Assembly (NCBI GenBank): GCA_913052135.1
Contig: CAJXDY010000017.1
Location: 1-41,031 of the forward strand
DNA: 41,031 bases
From: UBA8106 sp913052135
GTDB lineage: Bacteria > Acidobacteriota > Vicinamibacteria > Vicinamibacterales > UBA823
Reading direction: 5' to 3'
Shown here: positions 33,971 through 41,031 of the stretch, in pieces
How the letters are laid out: each line of letters opens with the position of its first letter
How positions within the stretch are numbered: the first letter of the stretch is position 1
Translations under genes and position numbers: made by a program
The notes under the pieces: generated by a model
What the model saw: the letters and a program-made list of their open reading frames with translations, nothing else
The model's database searches: none
Told to the model about the DNA's origin: nothing

Positions 33971-34507
33971 TTAATATGGACGCGCATCTGCGGCATCGAT
34001 TTCCACGCTGACCGCCTGACCAATTAGATCTACTGAGAGCACTAGTCGTGCGTGAGAGCCCTTACGAGTCAGTCGACCAATCACACCGCTCAGAGGTCCG
34101 TGCATCACCTCAACCATCATACCTTCATGAATTAATGGGCAAGGATCATATTGCAATTCGCTGTCGACTAATTGACGAATTCCTTCAATTTCACGTTCCG
34201 GAATTGGAGCCAACACTCCATCAAAAGAAACAATGCTGACAACACCGAAACATTTAAGGATCGACAATCTGGCAGCAGTATCAAACCGGGCAAAACAGTA
34301 ACCGGGGAATAACGGCCAGTCAATTCTCTTTTTTCGATCCTTCCAGCGACTCCACCGTGTTATTGTCGGGAGGAAGGCCTCAAACTTCTTTTGTTCCAAC
34401 TCCACACGCACTCGCTGCTCATGACGTGACCGCGTCCAAACAGCGTACCACTGCGGCTTGTGTGTCACTTTGGTCTCAGTTTTGCTATCTACAGTTTCAA
34501 TGGCCAC
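33971..34507 (-). CDS. NusG-family specialised antiterminator (RfaH/UpxY-like)
   Basis: The 178-residue protein has an NGN domain (about 18-115: PQWYAVWTRSRHEQRVRVELEQ, then FLPTITRWSRWKDRKKRIDWPLFPGYCFARF) and a KOW domain (about 125-175: EGMMVEVMHGPLSGVIGRLTRKG). The WYAVxTRSRHExxV and FPGYxF pattern is typical of UpxY/RfaH-type paralogues of NusG that control polysaccharide operons; the usual secE-nusG-rplK neighbours are absent. It starts at GTG 34507 without a strong ribosome site. The wzt and rfaE2 genes upstream on the same strand make an O-antigen or capsule role likely, though I have not seen an ops element. Confidence 0.87.
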   Translation of the reverse strand: MAIETVDSKTETKVTHKPQWYAVWTRSRHEQRVRVELEQKKFEAFLPTITRWSRWKDRKKRIDWPLFPGYCFARFDTAARLSILKCFGVVSIVSFDGVLAPIPEREIEGIRQLVDSELQYDPCPLIHEGMMVEVMHGPLSGVIGRLTRKGSHARLVLSVDLIGQAVSVEIDAADARPY

Positions 34508-34559
34508 CAGCTCAACCAGGATGCTAGTTACTTTGAAGTGCGGCGAACTAGGGTGTCAG

Positions 34560-35675
34560 CTACATGTCAGACTTGTCAGCCAAATTTTGAGCGATGTGTT
34601 CATCGTAAGCTTCGTGCAGTGCTTCGTTTTTCCACTCAATAATCGCTTCTTCTCGCAATGTACCCATATACGATTCGTACTCGGCATCACGACGCTCGAT
34701 GAAAATACGATCTTGGATCTCGTCTTTTACTTCCTCAAATGGCACAAAGCCAGCCTCTGTTAACGTGTCCAACTGAAGGATCTGGTAACCAAGCGTTGTT
34801 TTAAATGGTTGGCTCATGTCACTAGGCTCCATATTAATAAGCAGATCTTGAATAGCAGGTGCTAAATCATTCTCATTGATTGGCCCAATGAGTCCTCCCT
34901 TAGATCGAGATTGCGAATCTGAGATCTCAGTAGCAACAGAAGCAAATGATTCACCCTTTAGGATGCGCTGCCGTGCTGCTTCGGCTTTTTCCATTAGTAT
35001 GCGATCCGTTTCTAGATTTGTATTGCCTTCTAACGATTCAATCAGAATTTCACGGAGGGTTACACGGCTCGGAATACCATAATCATCCAAGTGGTTATTG
35101 TAGTACTCTCGAATTTCGAACTCCGTCAAACGAACTTTACTCATGATAGCAACCTGTCTGACTCTGGAGATCATTACTTGGCGCTCCATCGATCGACGAA
35201 GGTCATCCATCGTCATGTCTTCTGCAGATAGTGCTGCCTCAAACTGCTCGTCTGTTTCAAAATTGTTTTGCTCCTTAATGTTATTGACAATGTCCGTAAA
35301 CTGACCTTCCTCCATTGTCAAATTCATTTCCTTCGCTTTTTGTACCAGTAGTAACTCATCGATCGCAGTCACGATCAACTCCGGTGTGGCTTCATATAGC
35401 GCATCGGACAACGCTTCGTCGGAGGTGTCGCCAAGCTCACCGCTCATACGTAGCTCCCGCAGTAGTTGGATCTGCCGTTCTTCAAACTCGGTTTTTGCAA
35501 TAATCTCGCCGTTAACCTTAACCAGCACTGCCTCAATTACGTCTGCGTTCGGAGGAGCTACTACAAACACCGCCAATAACAAACTCAGGAGTGTAGTCGC
35601 ACCTTTCCTTGGACCGAGATAGGCCTCGCCAACTGAATTACACTTATTTCGGGGAATTTGATTACGCTGCTGCAT
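34560..35675 (-). CDS. SurA/PpiC-like periplasmic peptidyl-prolyl isomerase
   Basis: The product (371 residues) is a SurA-like chaperone for outer membrane proteins. The ATG at 35675 has GGAG nine bases upstream. A hydrophobic signal segment is followed by the SurA N-terminal domain (AVLVKVNGEIIAKTEFEERQIQLL...) and one parvulin domain (about 200-300: VTLREILIES, GESFASVATEISDSQSRSKGG, GPINENDLAPAIQDLL, FKTTLGYQIL). E. coli SurA has two parvulin domains, so this is the shorter single-domain type common outside Proteobacteria. It lies 36 bases after mfd. Confidence 0.9.
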   Translation of the reverse strand: MQQRNQIPRNKCNSVGEAYLGPRKGATTLLSLLLAVFVVAPPNADVIEAVLVKVNGEIIAKTEFEERQIQLLRELRMSGELGDTSDEALSDALYEATPELIVTAIDELLLVQKAKEMNLTMEEGQFTDIVNNIKEQNNFETDEQFEAALSAEDMTMDDLRRSMERQVMISRVRQVAIMSKVRLTEFEIREYYNNHLDDYGIPSRVTLREILIESLEGNTNLETDRILMEKAEAARQRILKGESFASVATEISDSQSRSKGGLIGPINENDLAPAIQDLLINMEPSDMSQPFKTTLGYQILQLDTLTEAGFVPFEEVKDEIQDRIFIERRDAEYESYMGTLREEAIIEWKNEALHEAYDEHIAQNLADKSDM

Positions 35676-35711
35676 CAAGACAAGCTCCACAGAATCAATA
35701 GCTTAACTTAT

Positions 35712-38700
35712 TCAATCATAGCTGATTCGAGCGCTGTCCCTCAACTCAGTCAAGAGGCTGACGATCTTATGAAATAAGCCGCCTGAAACAAGCGGATCGA
35801 CCTCCACTGGCTTACGATTGCCTTCGTGAGTGAATCGGGATTGCAACGATCCTGTCATCGATCGCGCAGTCCACCAAGAACCGTTGCCTGAATCAATCAT
35901 TGAATCCAAAGACCCGCCTTCAACACGCTGGGTCGTACTCTGATCCTGCAAATCAACCTTGAGGATTCCTGGAGGAACAAGGGTGACATTCGGTCGGCAC
36001 TGGACCCACTCAGCAAATCTACCTAGATCTAGTGAAGCCTGACTTTGAAACTTGATTGTAAGGGTTCGTTTTTCTCGCTCGATCGATGTAATGCCAATCT
36101 CTTCGGCCATCATTCGGATCTTTGCATGCTCGAACAAGTTGAGCAGGGACGCAGTTGGTGAGCCGTAACGATCCCGAAGCTCATTAGCTAGCTGCGTGAG
36201 CTCCGTATCACTGCAAACACTAGCTATTCGCCGGTACACGCTCAATCTTTGATTCGTGTCTGAAATGTAATCCTCATCGATGCGCACGTCTATCCCGATG
36301 TTTACGGCAACGCGAATCTCATTTTCAACCGGAACTCCTTTCAGTTCTCGCACTGTGGACTCAAGCAGTTTTACATACATCTCAAATCCAATAGCATTGA
36401 TGTGTCCGCTCTGTTCACCGCCAAGTAGATTCCCAGCGCCACGAATTTCTAGATCAAGTGCGGCGATTCTAAAGCCGCTACCCAACTCGCTGAATTCTCT
36501 TATTGCAGCGAGACGTTTTCGCGCCACGCTCGTCAAGGTATTTCTAGCCGGCACTAGCAAGTAGGCGTAAGCCCTGCGATCGGATCGTCCGACACGCCCT
36601 CGCAACTGATAGAGTTGCGCCAAGCCGAATTGGTGTGCTTGGTTAACAATGATTGTGTTCGCATTCGGAATATCGAGACCATTTTCGATTATCGTAGTAG
36701 CTATTAACACGTCAAACCGGTGGGTGACAAAACCCATCATGCAGTGCTCAAGCATTTCCTCGTTCATCTGTCCATGTGCCACGGCGACTCGTGCCTCCGG
36801 GACCAAGCGTTTCACTAGGTCTACAATGGCATAAATTGATTCGACTCGGTTGTGCACCACATAGACTTGGCCACCACGCGCCAACTCAGTTTTAATAGCA
36901 CGTTCGACCGTTCGCCCATCGAACTGAACGACGTGTGTTTGAATTGCTAGGCGATCTTTTGGTGGAGTTTCAATTGTCGACATGTCGCGTATGCCAGCGA
37001 GCGACATGTTGAGTGTTCGTGGAATCGGTGTGGCCGTCATTGTCAACACGTCAACATGCTGCCGGATCTGTTTGATACGTTCTTTGTGAACGACTCCAAA
37101 GCGCTGCTCTTCATCCACAACTAGCAGGCCCAGATTTCGAAAGTCGACATCTTTCGACAAGAGTCGATGTGTTCCAACTACAATTTCAAGCGTGCCTTGT
37201 CTAATATCAGACAAAATCTTTTCTTGTTCATCTTTACTTTTAAACCTACTTAGTAAGCCTACTCGCACTGGAAACGCCGCAAATCGTTCCTTGAGAGTCT
37301 GGGTGTGTTGAAATGCGAGTACTGTTGTCGGTGCTAGAAGCGCTACCTGTTTGCCGTCGATAACTGCCTTAAAGGCAGCTCGGGCTGCCAGCTCGGTCTT
37401 GCCATAACCTACGTCGCCACACAATAGACGGTCCATCGGCATGACTTGCTCCATGTCGCCCTTGATCTGTTTCATCGCCGTTTGCTGATCAGGGGTTAAC
37501 TCGTGCTGGAAACCGTCTTCAAATTCCTGTTGCCAATTGGAATCGGAACTGAAGCTATATCCAGTAATGGCCTTGCGTGCTGCGTACAATTTCAACAGTT
37601 CTTCGGCCATGTCACGCATTGCGGCCTTGACCTTATTTTTCGCGCGCTCCCACGTCGCCCCCCCTAGTCGGTCGAGTGACGGCGTGGTACCGCCCACGTA
37701 CTTTTGCACGAGATCGAGATGCTCAACTGGCACGAAAAGTTTCGCTTTGTCCGCATACTGCAGTTCCATGAACTCCTGTATTTCAGAACCAACCGCCAGC
37801 TGACGCAAACCCACAAACATCCCCACACCATGATTGACATGAACGACGAAATCATCTGCTTTCAGATCTCGAAAAGCGTTGACAAATGTTCGAGATAGAG
37901 AACGTCGTCGATCGGTCCTCGGCTGTTGTTCTTTAAACACATCAGCCTCTGTGTAAATTTGTAGTCTTCCAAGAGGCAGGCGAAACCCTTGGGTTAGTTG
38001 ACCTATGACTACCCCTACGGCGGTGGTTGACTGGTCGTCATTGGTGGAATCGACCGCGGTGGCCTCTACCCCGTAGTCGTTGAGTAATTCAATTACTCTC
38101 TGGGCAGTCCCAGCAGTACTTGCCACAAATAAAACGTCCTCTTTCCGTTTCTGCGCTTGACGAATGTCGGCTATCCATTCAGCCAAACGTCCTCGAAATT
38201 TAACAACTGCTTGGCAGGCCTCGTGGACAGAATTACCATTAGTCCGACGCATCCTTAGGTTGTTTTTTCCGCTCGCCTCTCGGGCTTTTTGTGTCGAAAA
38301 TGCCAACTCCAATTCACTAAAACCAACTCCTTCTTCAAAAAAATCGTCGAGTTTTTCTCTTGGAGTAACCAAAGATTCAGGACTAGGACTACTCAAGTTC
38401 TCTGCAAGTGAGGTTTTGTGGCTAATCGTGATTTGCTCAAACGTTTCGTCCAATTGTGCCGTTATTTCGTCTGGCTCGGACAAGAAAACTGATGAACCTC
38501 TAAGGTTTAGATAATCCAGGAATGATGCACCTTCGTTTAATGAATGGTCGTTGACCCAATCCACGAGTCTGTCCTGTAACGGTACAACCTCGACATGGTC
38601 CTCTGGTTCAGTCGACCGTTGCGTTGCTGGATCAAAGCGTCGAATCGACTCGACCACATCTCCGATAAACTCAATACGGACGGGTTTCGATTCATTCGCT

Positions 38701-39329
38701 GGAAAAAAATCAACCAAACCGCCTCGGATACAACATTCACCGTGCTTATCAACTGGGTCCTCTCTAACAAATCCCGCCGCTTGCAGTACATCGCCAAGTA
38801 CGGTTGGCGTAATCTCATGTCCCAGCGTCAAGTCCACGGAACCAGCGGTGATTTGTTCTGGTGAGCTCACGCGCATTACCAAAGCAGAAGCGGACGCAAC
38901 AATGATTCGGACTCGATCGGTAACCAAGCTATGCAAGACCCGAGCGCGCGCTGAGGCAATTTCAAAATGTGGAGGCAAACCGCGATATGGATCTACTTCA
39001 TGAGAAGGAAAGGGGAGAACGACCTGGTAAGCTGAAGATTCAGATAGGCCTTCGAGTGCAGTCAAAAAGAATCTGATATCAGCGGTCACCGAAGCCACAC
39101 TGGCGTCTGAGGGCACCACCAGAATCGAAACTGAATTCTTGTGACGACCGGCTCTCGCTACAAAGAGCGCCTGCGCAGAAGCGCTGAGACCGGTTACCGC
39201 CCTGGCCTCAATCTCGAAGCCAGCTCGTTTCACTGCTGTCCGGAGTAATGTCTGCAAGCCGAAGGAAATCGACGTCGGCATGACCACATCAACGTCTAGT
39301 GGATCCATTTGAATCCACGATCTTAACAT
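35712..39329 (-). CDS. mfd: Transcription-repair coupling factor Mfd
   Basis: Mfd removes stalled RNA polymerase at DNA damage and recruits UvrA. The 1205-residue protein from the ATG at 39329 (a TTG at 39335 adds two residues) has the UvrB-like N-terminal domains, the RNA-polymerase-interaction domain (about 490-560, VNHGVGMFVGL), a RecG-like translocase with Walker A GDVGYGKTE near residue 637 and DEEQRFGV near 738, motif VI RGRVGRSDRRAYAYLL, and a C-terminal autoinhibitory region. Length is normal (E. coli Mfd is 1148). The translocation motif appears complete. It is the third gene of the run wzt, rfaE2, mfd, surA-like. Confidence 0.97.
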   Translation of the reverse strand: MLRSWIQMDPLDVDVVMPTSISFGLQTLLRTAVKRAGFEIEARAVTGLSASAQALFVARAGRHKNSVSILVVPSDASVASVTADIRFFLTALEGLSESSAYQVVLPFPSHEVDPYRGLPPHFEIASARARVLHSLVTDRVRIIVASASALVMRVSSPEQITAGSVDLTLGHEITPTVLGDVLQAAGFVREDPVDKHGECCIRGGLVDFFPANESKPVRIEFIGDVVESIRRFDPATQRSTEPEDHVEVVPLQDRLVDWVNDHSLNEGASFLDYLNLRGSSVFLSEPDEITAQLDETFEQITISHKTSLAENLSSPSPESLVTPREKLDDFFEEGVGFSELELAFSTQKAREASGKNNLRMRRTNGNSVHEACQAVVKFRGRLAEWIADIRQAQKRKEDVLFVASTAGTAQRVIELLNDYGVEATAVDSTNDDQSTTAVGVVIGQLTQGFRLPLGRLQIYTEADVFKEQQPRTDRRRSLSRTFVNAFRDLKADDFVVHVNHGVGMFVGLRQLAVGSEIQEFMELQYADKAKLFVPVEHLDLVQKYVGGTTPSLDRLGGATWERAKNKVKAAMRDMAEELLKLYAARKAITGYSFSSDSNWQQEFEDGFQHELTPDQQTAMKQIKGDMEQVMPMDRLLCGDVGYGKTELAARAAFKAVIDGKQVALLAPTTVLAFQHTQTLKERFAAFPVRVGLLSRFKSKDEQEKILSDIRQGTLEIVVGTHRLLSKDVDFRNLGLLVVDEEQRFGVVHKERIKQIRQHVDVLTMTATPIPRTLNMSLAGIRDMSTIETPPKDRLAIQTHVVQFDGRTVERAIKTELARGGQVYVVHNRVESIYAIVDLVKRLVPEARVAVAHGQMNEEMLEHCMMGFVTHRFDVLIATTIIENGLDIPNANTIIVNQAHQFGLAQLYQLRGRVGRSDRRAYAYLLVPARNTLTSVARKRLAAIREFSELGSGFRIAALDLEIRGAGNLLGGEQSGHINAIGFEMYVKLLESTVRELKGVPVENEIRVAVNIGIDVRIDEDYISDTNQRLSVYRRIASVCSDTELTQLANELRDRYGSPTASLLNLFEHAKIRMMAEEIGITSIEREKRTLTIKFQSQASLDLGRFAEWVQCRPNVTLVPPGILKVDLQDQSTTQRVEGGSLDSMIDSGNGSWWTARSMTGSLQSRFTHEGNRKPVEVDPLVSGGLFHKIVSLLTELRDSARISYD

Positions 39330-39362
39330 TTCCAACTGAGCGAGAGGAGGCTACACGAAAAG

Positions 39363-39836
39363 TTACCTAGCTACACGCTTTATCCGTTCTATGAGTGCTG
39401 TGGTTGAGTAGCCAGTCTCTACAGAGACACGGACAACCCGACCACCAGCACTCTCTACCGTATCGCGTCCAACAATCTGATCAGCCGACCAATCGGCACC
39501 TTTAACAAGCACATCCGGTACGATTTCTCGAATAATTAAATTAGGTTTGATTTCATTGAAAATGATGACGGCATCCACGCAATCTAAAGCTAGTAACACT
39601 TCAGCGCGTTCACTCTCGGTAACAACCGGACGAGTAACACCTTTAATACTGTTAGCGGACGTGTCCGAATTGATGCCCACTATAAGGAGGTCGCCCTCAC
39701 CAGCGGCCGCCTGAAGAAATCGCACATGCCCTGGGTGAAGTAAATCAAAAACACCATTGGTAAAAACCACACACTGTCCAGCCTCGCGAGCGTTGGCCAC
39801 CATTGCAGCAGCAGCAGAGACCCCCGGAAGAAGCAT
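39363..39836 (-). CDS. rfaE2: D-glycero-beta-D-manno-heptose 1-phosphate adenylyltransferase
   Basis: This nucleotidyltransferase (157 residues) activates heptose-1-phosphate to ADP-heptose for LPS inner core synthesis. It is the stand-alone second half of HldE. The ATG at 39836 follows an in-frame TTG. Key stretches are FTNGVFDLLHPGHVRFL with the HxGH (His34, His37), INSDTSANSIKGVTRP, and DVLVKGADWSADQIVGRDTVESAGGRVVRV, the ADP-heptose-type C-terminus. A separate HldE kinase half is not in the window. It lies between wzt and mfd with gaps of 37 and 33 bases. Confidence 0.93.
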   Translation of the reverse strand: MLLPGVSAAAAMVANAREAGQCVVFTNGVFDLLHPGHVRFLQAAAGEGDLLIVGINSDTSANSIKGVTRPVVTESERAEVLLALDCVDAVIIFNEIKPNLIIREIVPDVLVKGADWSADQIVGRDTVESAGGRVVRVSVETGYSTTALIERIKRVAR

Positions 39837-39873
39837 CAATGATTCACCGACAAAAGTTCAATTGAGTGGTCCA

Positions 39874-41031
39874 TTATTCTAACGGCCCGCTGAAACGAAC
39901 GTTTGAGGGAAACTTCCATTTATGGCGTGGCCGGTAAATGCCTACGTCATTCGTTCGTGACTTCACACGAAATGTATATAGTAACCGGTGGTAATCGTAC
40001 GGATAACCGTCACGTTTATGAACTGCAACATCTAGCTTATACGTCCCTGCAACGAGTTCAAGGCTGTCTATCGTAAAGTCGACCGTGCCCTCGCCATCTA
40101 TTTCCTTAGATACCAGGTGTTCGAGATCGGTGTTTGTCCCATAACAACAAACTCCATCTACATTAAAGAGTCCGACTCCAAAGACAAAGTCTGACACCGG
40201 TTTTTCAGCATTTATGTGCACGCGCACAGACATGCGATCGCCCGAGTGAAAAACGTGTGCAGGCTTACCATCATCACCGACCAGTGTGACGTCCAATATT
40301 TCAACTTCGCGAGAGCCCCATCTACCTTCTACGACTTGAAACATGTCGTCCATTGAAGCTTCACCAGTCGTTAGAGGCTCGGAACTCGTTTCGGTCATCT
40401 TCCGAGTTTTTATATCGTCAGCTTCGAGTTGCAGTTCCTCCTGGCTTTCTACGTGCGACAGATAGGCATCGACAACACGTTTCGGATCTCCAACCGCCTT
40501 AATGAGACCGGAGTCTAACCACACTGCATCATCACAAAAACGTTCGACAAGGGAAAGCGAGTGCGTAACCAGAAGAATTGTCTTGCCACGCCGGCGGAAC
40601 TCGGCGAATTTATCTAGGCACTTGTGTGTAAATCCTTGGTCGCCTACCGCTAAGATTTCGTCCACCAAGAGCACGTCCGGATTGACGTGAATCGCGACTG
40701 CAAAACCGAGCCGCGCGTACATGCCTGATGAATAAGTTTTAACCGGTGCGTCAATGAATTCTTCTAACTCGGCGAACGCAACAATCTCTTCAAACTTTTG
40801 TGAAACTTCTCGCTTGGACAGACCCAGCATAATGCCGTTAATGAAGACGTTTTCTCGACCTGAAATCTCAGGATGAAATCCAGCGCCCAGTTCGATTAAG
40901 GCAGAAATACGGCCTTTTACATTCACCGTCCCGCTAGTAGGCTTTGTGATGCCTGCCACCAGTTTGAGTAATGTGCTCTTTCCTGAACCGTTTGGTCCGA
41001 TTACACCAACGGTCTCTCCTGTCGCCACTCG
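39874..41031 (-). CDS. wzt: O-polysaccharide ABC exporter ATPase Wzt (partial, N-terminus beyond right edge)
   Basis: This is the ATP-binding subunit of a polysaccharide exporter; its first residues are cut by the right edge. GVIGPNGSGKSTLLKL (Walker A), YSSGMYARLGFA (signature) and VLLVDEILAVGD (Walker B) are intact, and VTHSLSLV holds the switch His. After about residue 250 there is a Wzt-type carbohydrate-binding domain (VEGRWGSREVEILDV, then HSGDRMSVRVHINAEKPV, ending near PRHKWKFP). That C-terminal domain points to O-antigen export with chain-end recognition. Its Wzm partner is expected just outside the window to the right. Confidence 0.93.
   Translation of the reverse strand, partial: RVATGETVGVIGPNGSGKSTLLKLVAGITKPTSGTVNVKGRISALIELGAGFHPEISGRENVFINGIMLGLSKREVSQKFEEIVAFAELEEFIDAPVKTYSSGMYARLGFAVAIHVNPDVLLVDEILAVGDQGFTHKCLDKFAEFRRRGKTILLVTHSLSLVERFCDDAVWLDSGLIKAVGDPKRVVDAYLSHVESQEELQLEADDIKTRKMTETSSEPLTTGEASMDDMFQVVEGRWGSREVEILDVTLVGDDGKPAHVFHSGDRMSVRVHINAEKPVSDFVFGVGLFNVDGVCCYGTNTDLEHLVSKEIDGEGTVDFTIDSLELVAGTYKLDVAVHKRDGYPYDYHRLLYTFRVKSRTNDVGIYRPRHKWKFPSNVRFSGPLE

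Noticed and set aside
1..41031. tRNA, rRNA, CRISPR array or insertion sequence
   Set aside because: Scanning by eye found no tRNA-like T-arm in a gap, no spaced direct repeats and no transposase gene.
1..41031. Sigma-54 -24/-12 promoter for the NtrC-type regulator
   Set aside because: The TGGCA-type matches seen fall inside coding regions and lack a well-spaced TTGC in the gaps, so none is claimed.

Overview
The window reads as a moderate-GC, Gram-negative bacterial chromosome segment of about 33 genes, densely packed on both strands with gaps under 300 bases. Heptose-1-phosphate adenylyltransferase, a Wzt-type O-polysaccharide exporter ATPase and a SurA-like periplasmic chaperone point to a diderm with LPS. 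Several Cys-type sulfatases, secreted M16 and M1 peptidases, a PCYCGC protein and small conserved signalling proteins together suggest an Acidobacteriota-like (perhaps Vicinamibacteria, marine or soil) organism. This taxonomic call is inference from gene content only. No rRNA, tRNA, CRISPR array, transposase or prophage gene was seen.

Layout. 1-3709: three sulfatases, two on the minus strand (one cut by the left edge) and one divergent. 3756-8445: small zinc-ribbon protein, UPF0182 membrane protein, lipoprotein amidohydrolase. 8508-12011: MBL-fold hydrolase, class V PLP enzyme, bicupin, small membrane protein. 12122-18368 (minus): a tight five-gene run of two M16 peptidases (one active, one lacking the zinc motif) and E1-alpha, E1-beta and E2 of a 2-oxoacid dehydrogenase complex. 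18649-22769: class I aminotransferase and an atypical M1 peptidase. 22912-27635: DsbD-like transporter, GSI-alpha glutamine synthetase with a dyad upstream, a FabZ-like dehydratase with an aberrant catalytic motif, and a PCYCGC protein.

27732-32872 is a regulatory island: a PAS histidine kinase fused to a receiver, a sigma-28-type factor, an orphan 83-aa phosphoacceptor (DHp-like) protein, a 72-aa HTH protein, a sigma-54 NtrC-type response regulator and a small conserved protein. Two matching palindromes exactly 30 bp apart lie upstream of the sigma gene. 32869-41031 (minus) is an operon-like series read as Wzt, RfaE2, Mfd, SurA-like PPIase, NusG paralogue, DusB, with gaps of only 28-52 bases.

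The most striking observation is in the PCYCGC gene. Its apparent end at a TGA (27498-27500) is followed in frame by 44 more sense codons that look like the missing C-terminal half of the family, and the TGA sits three residues before a cysteine, giving a possible U-x-x-C redox motif. A GC-rich hairpin with G in the second loop position begins 7 bases after the TGA, with the apical loop starting 22 bases after it, as expected of a bacterial SECIS. It is therefore read as a candidate selenoprotein, with nonsense mutation or sequencing error as the main alternatives.
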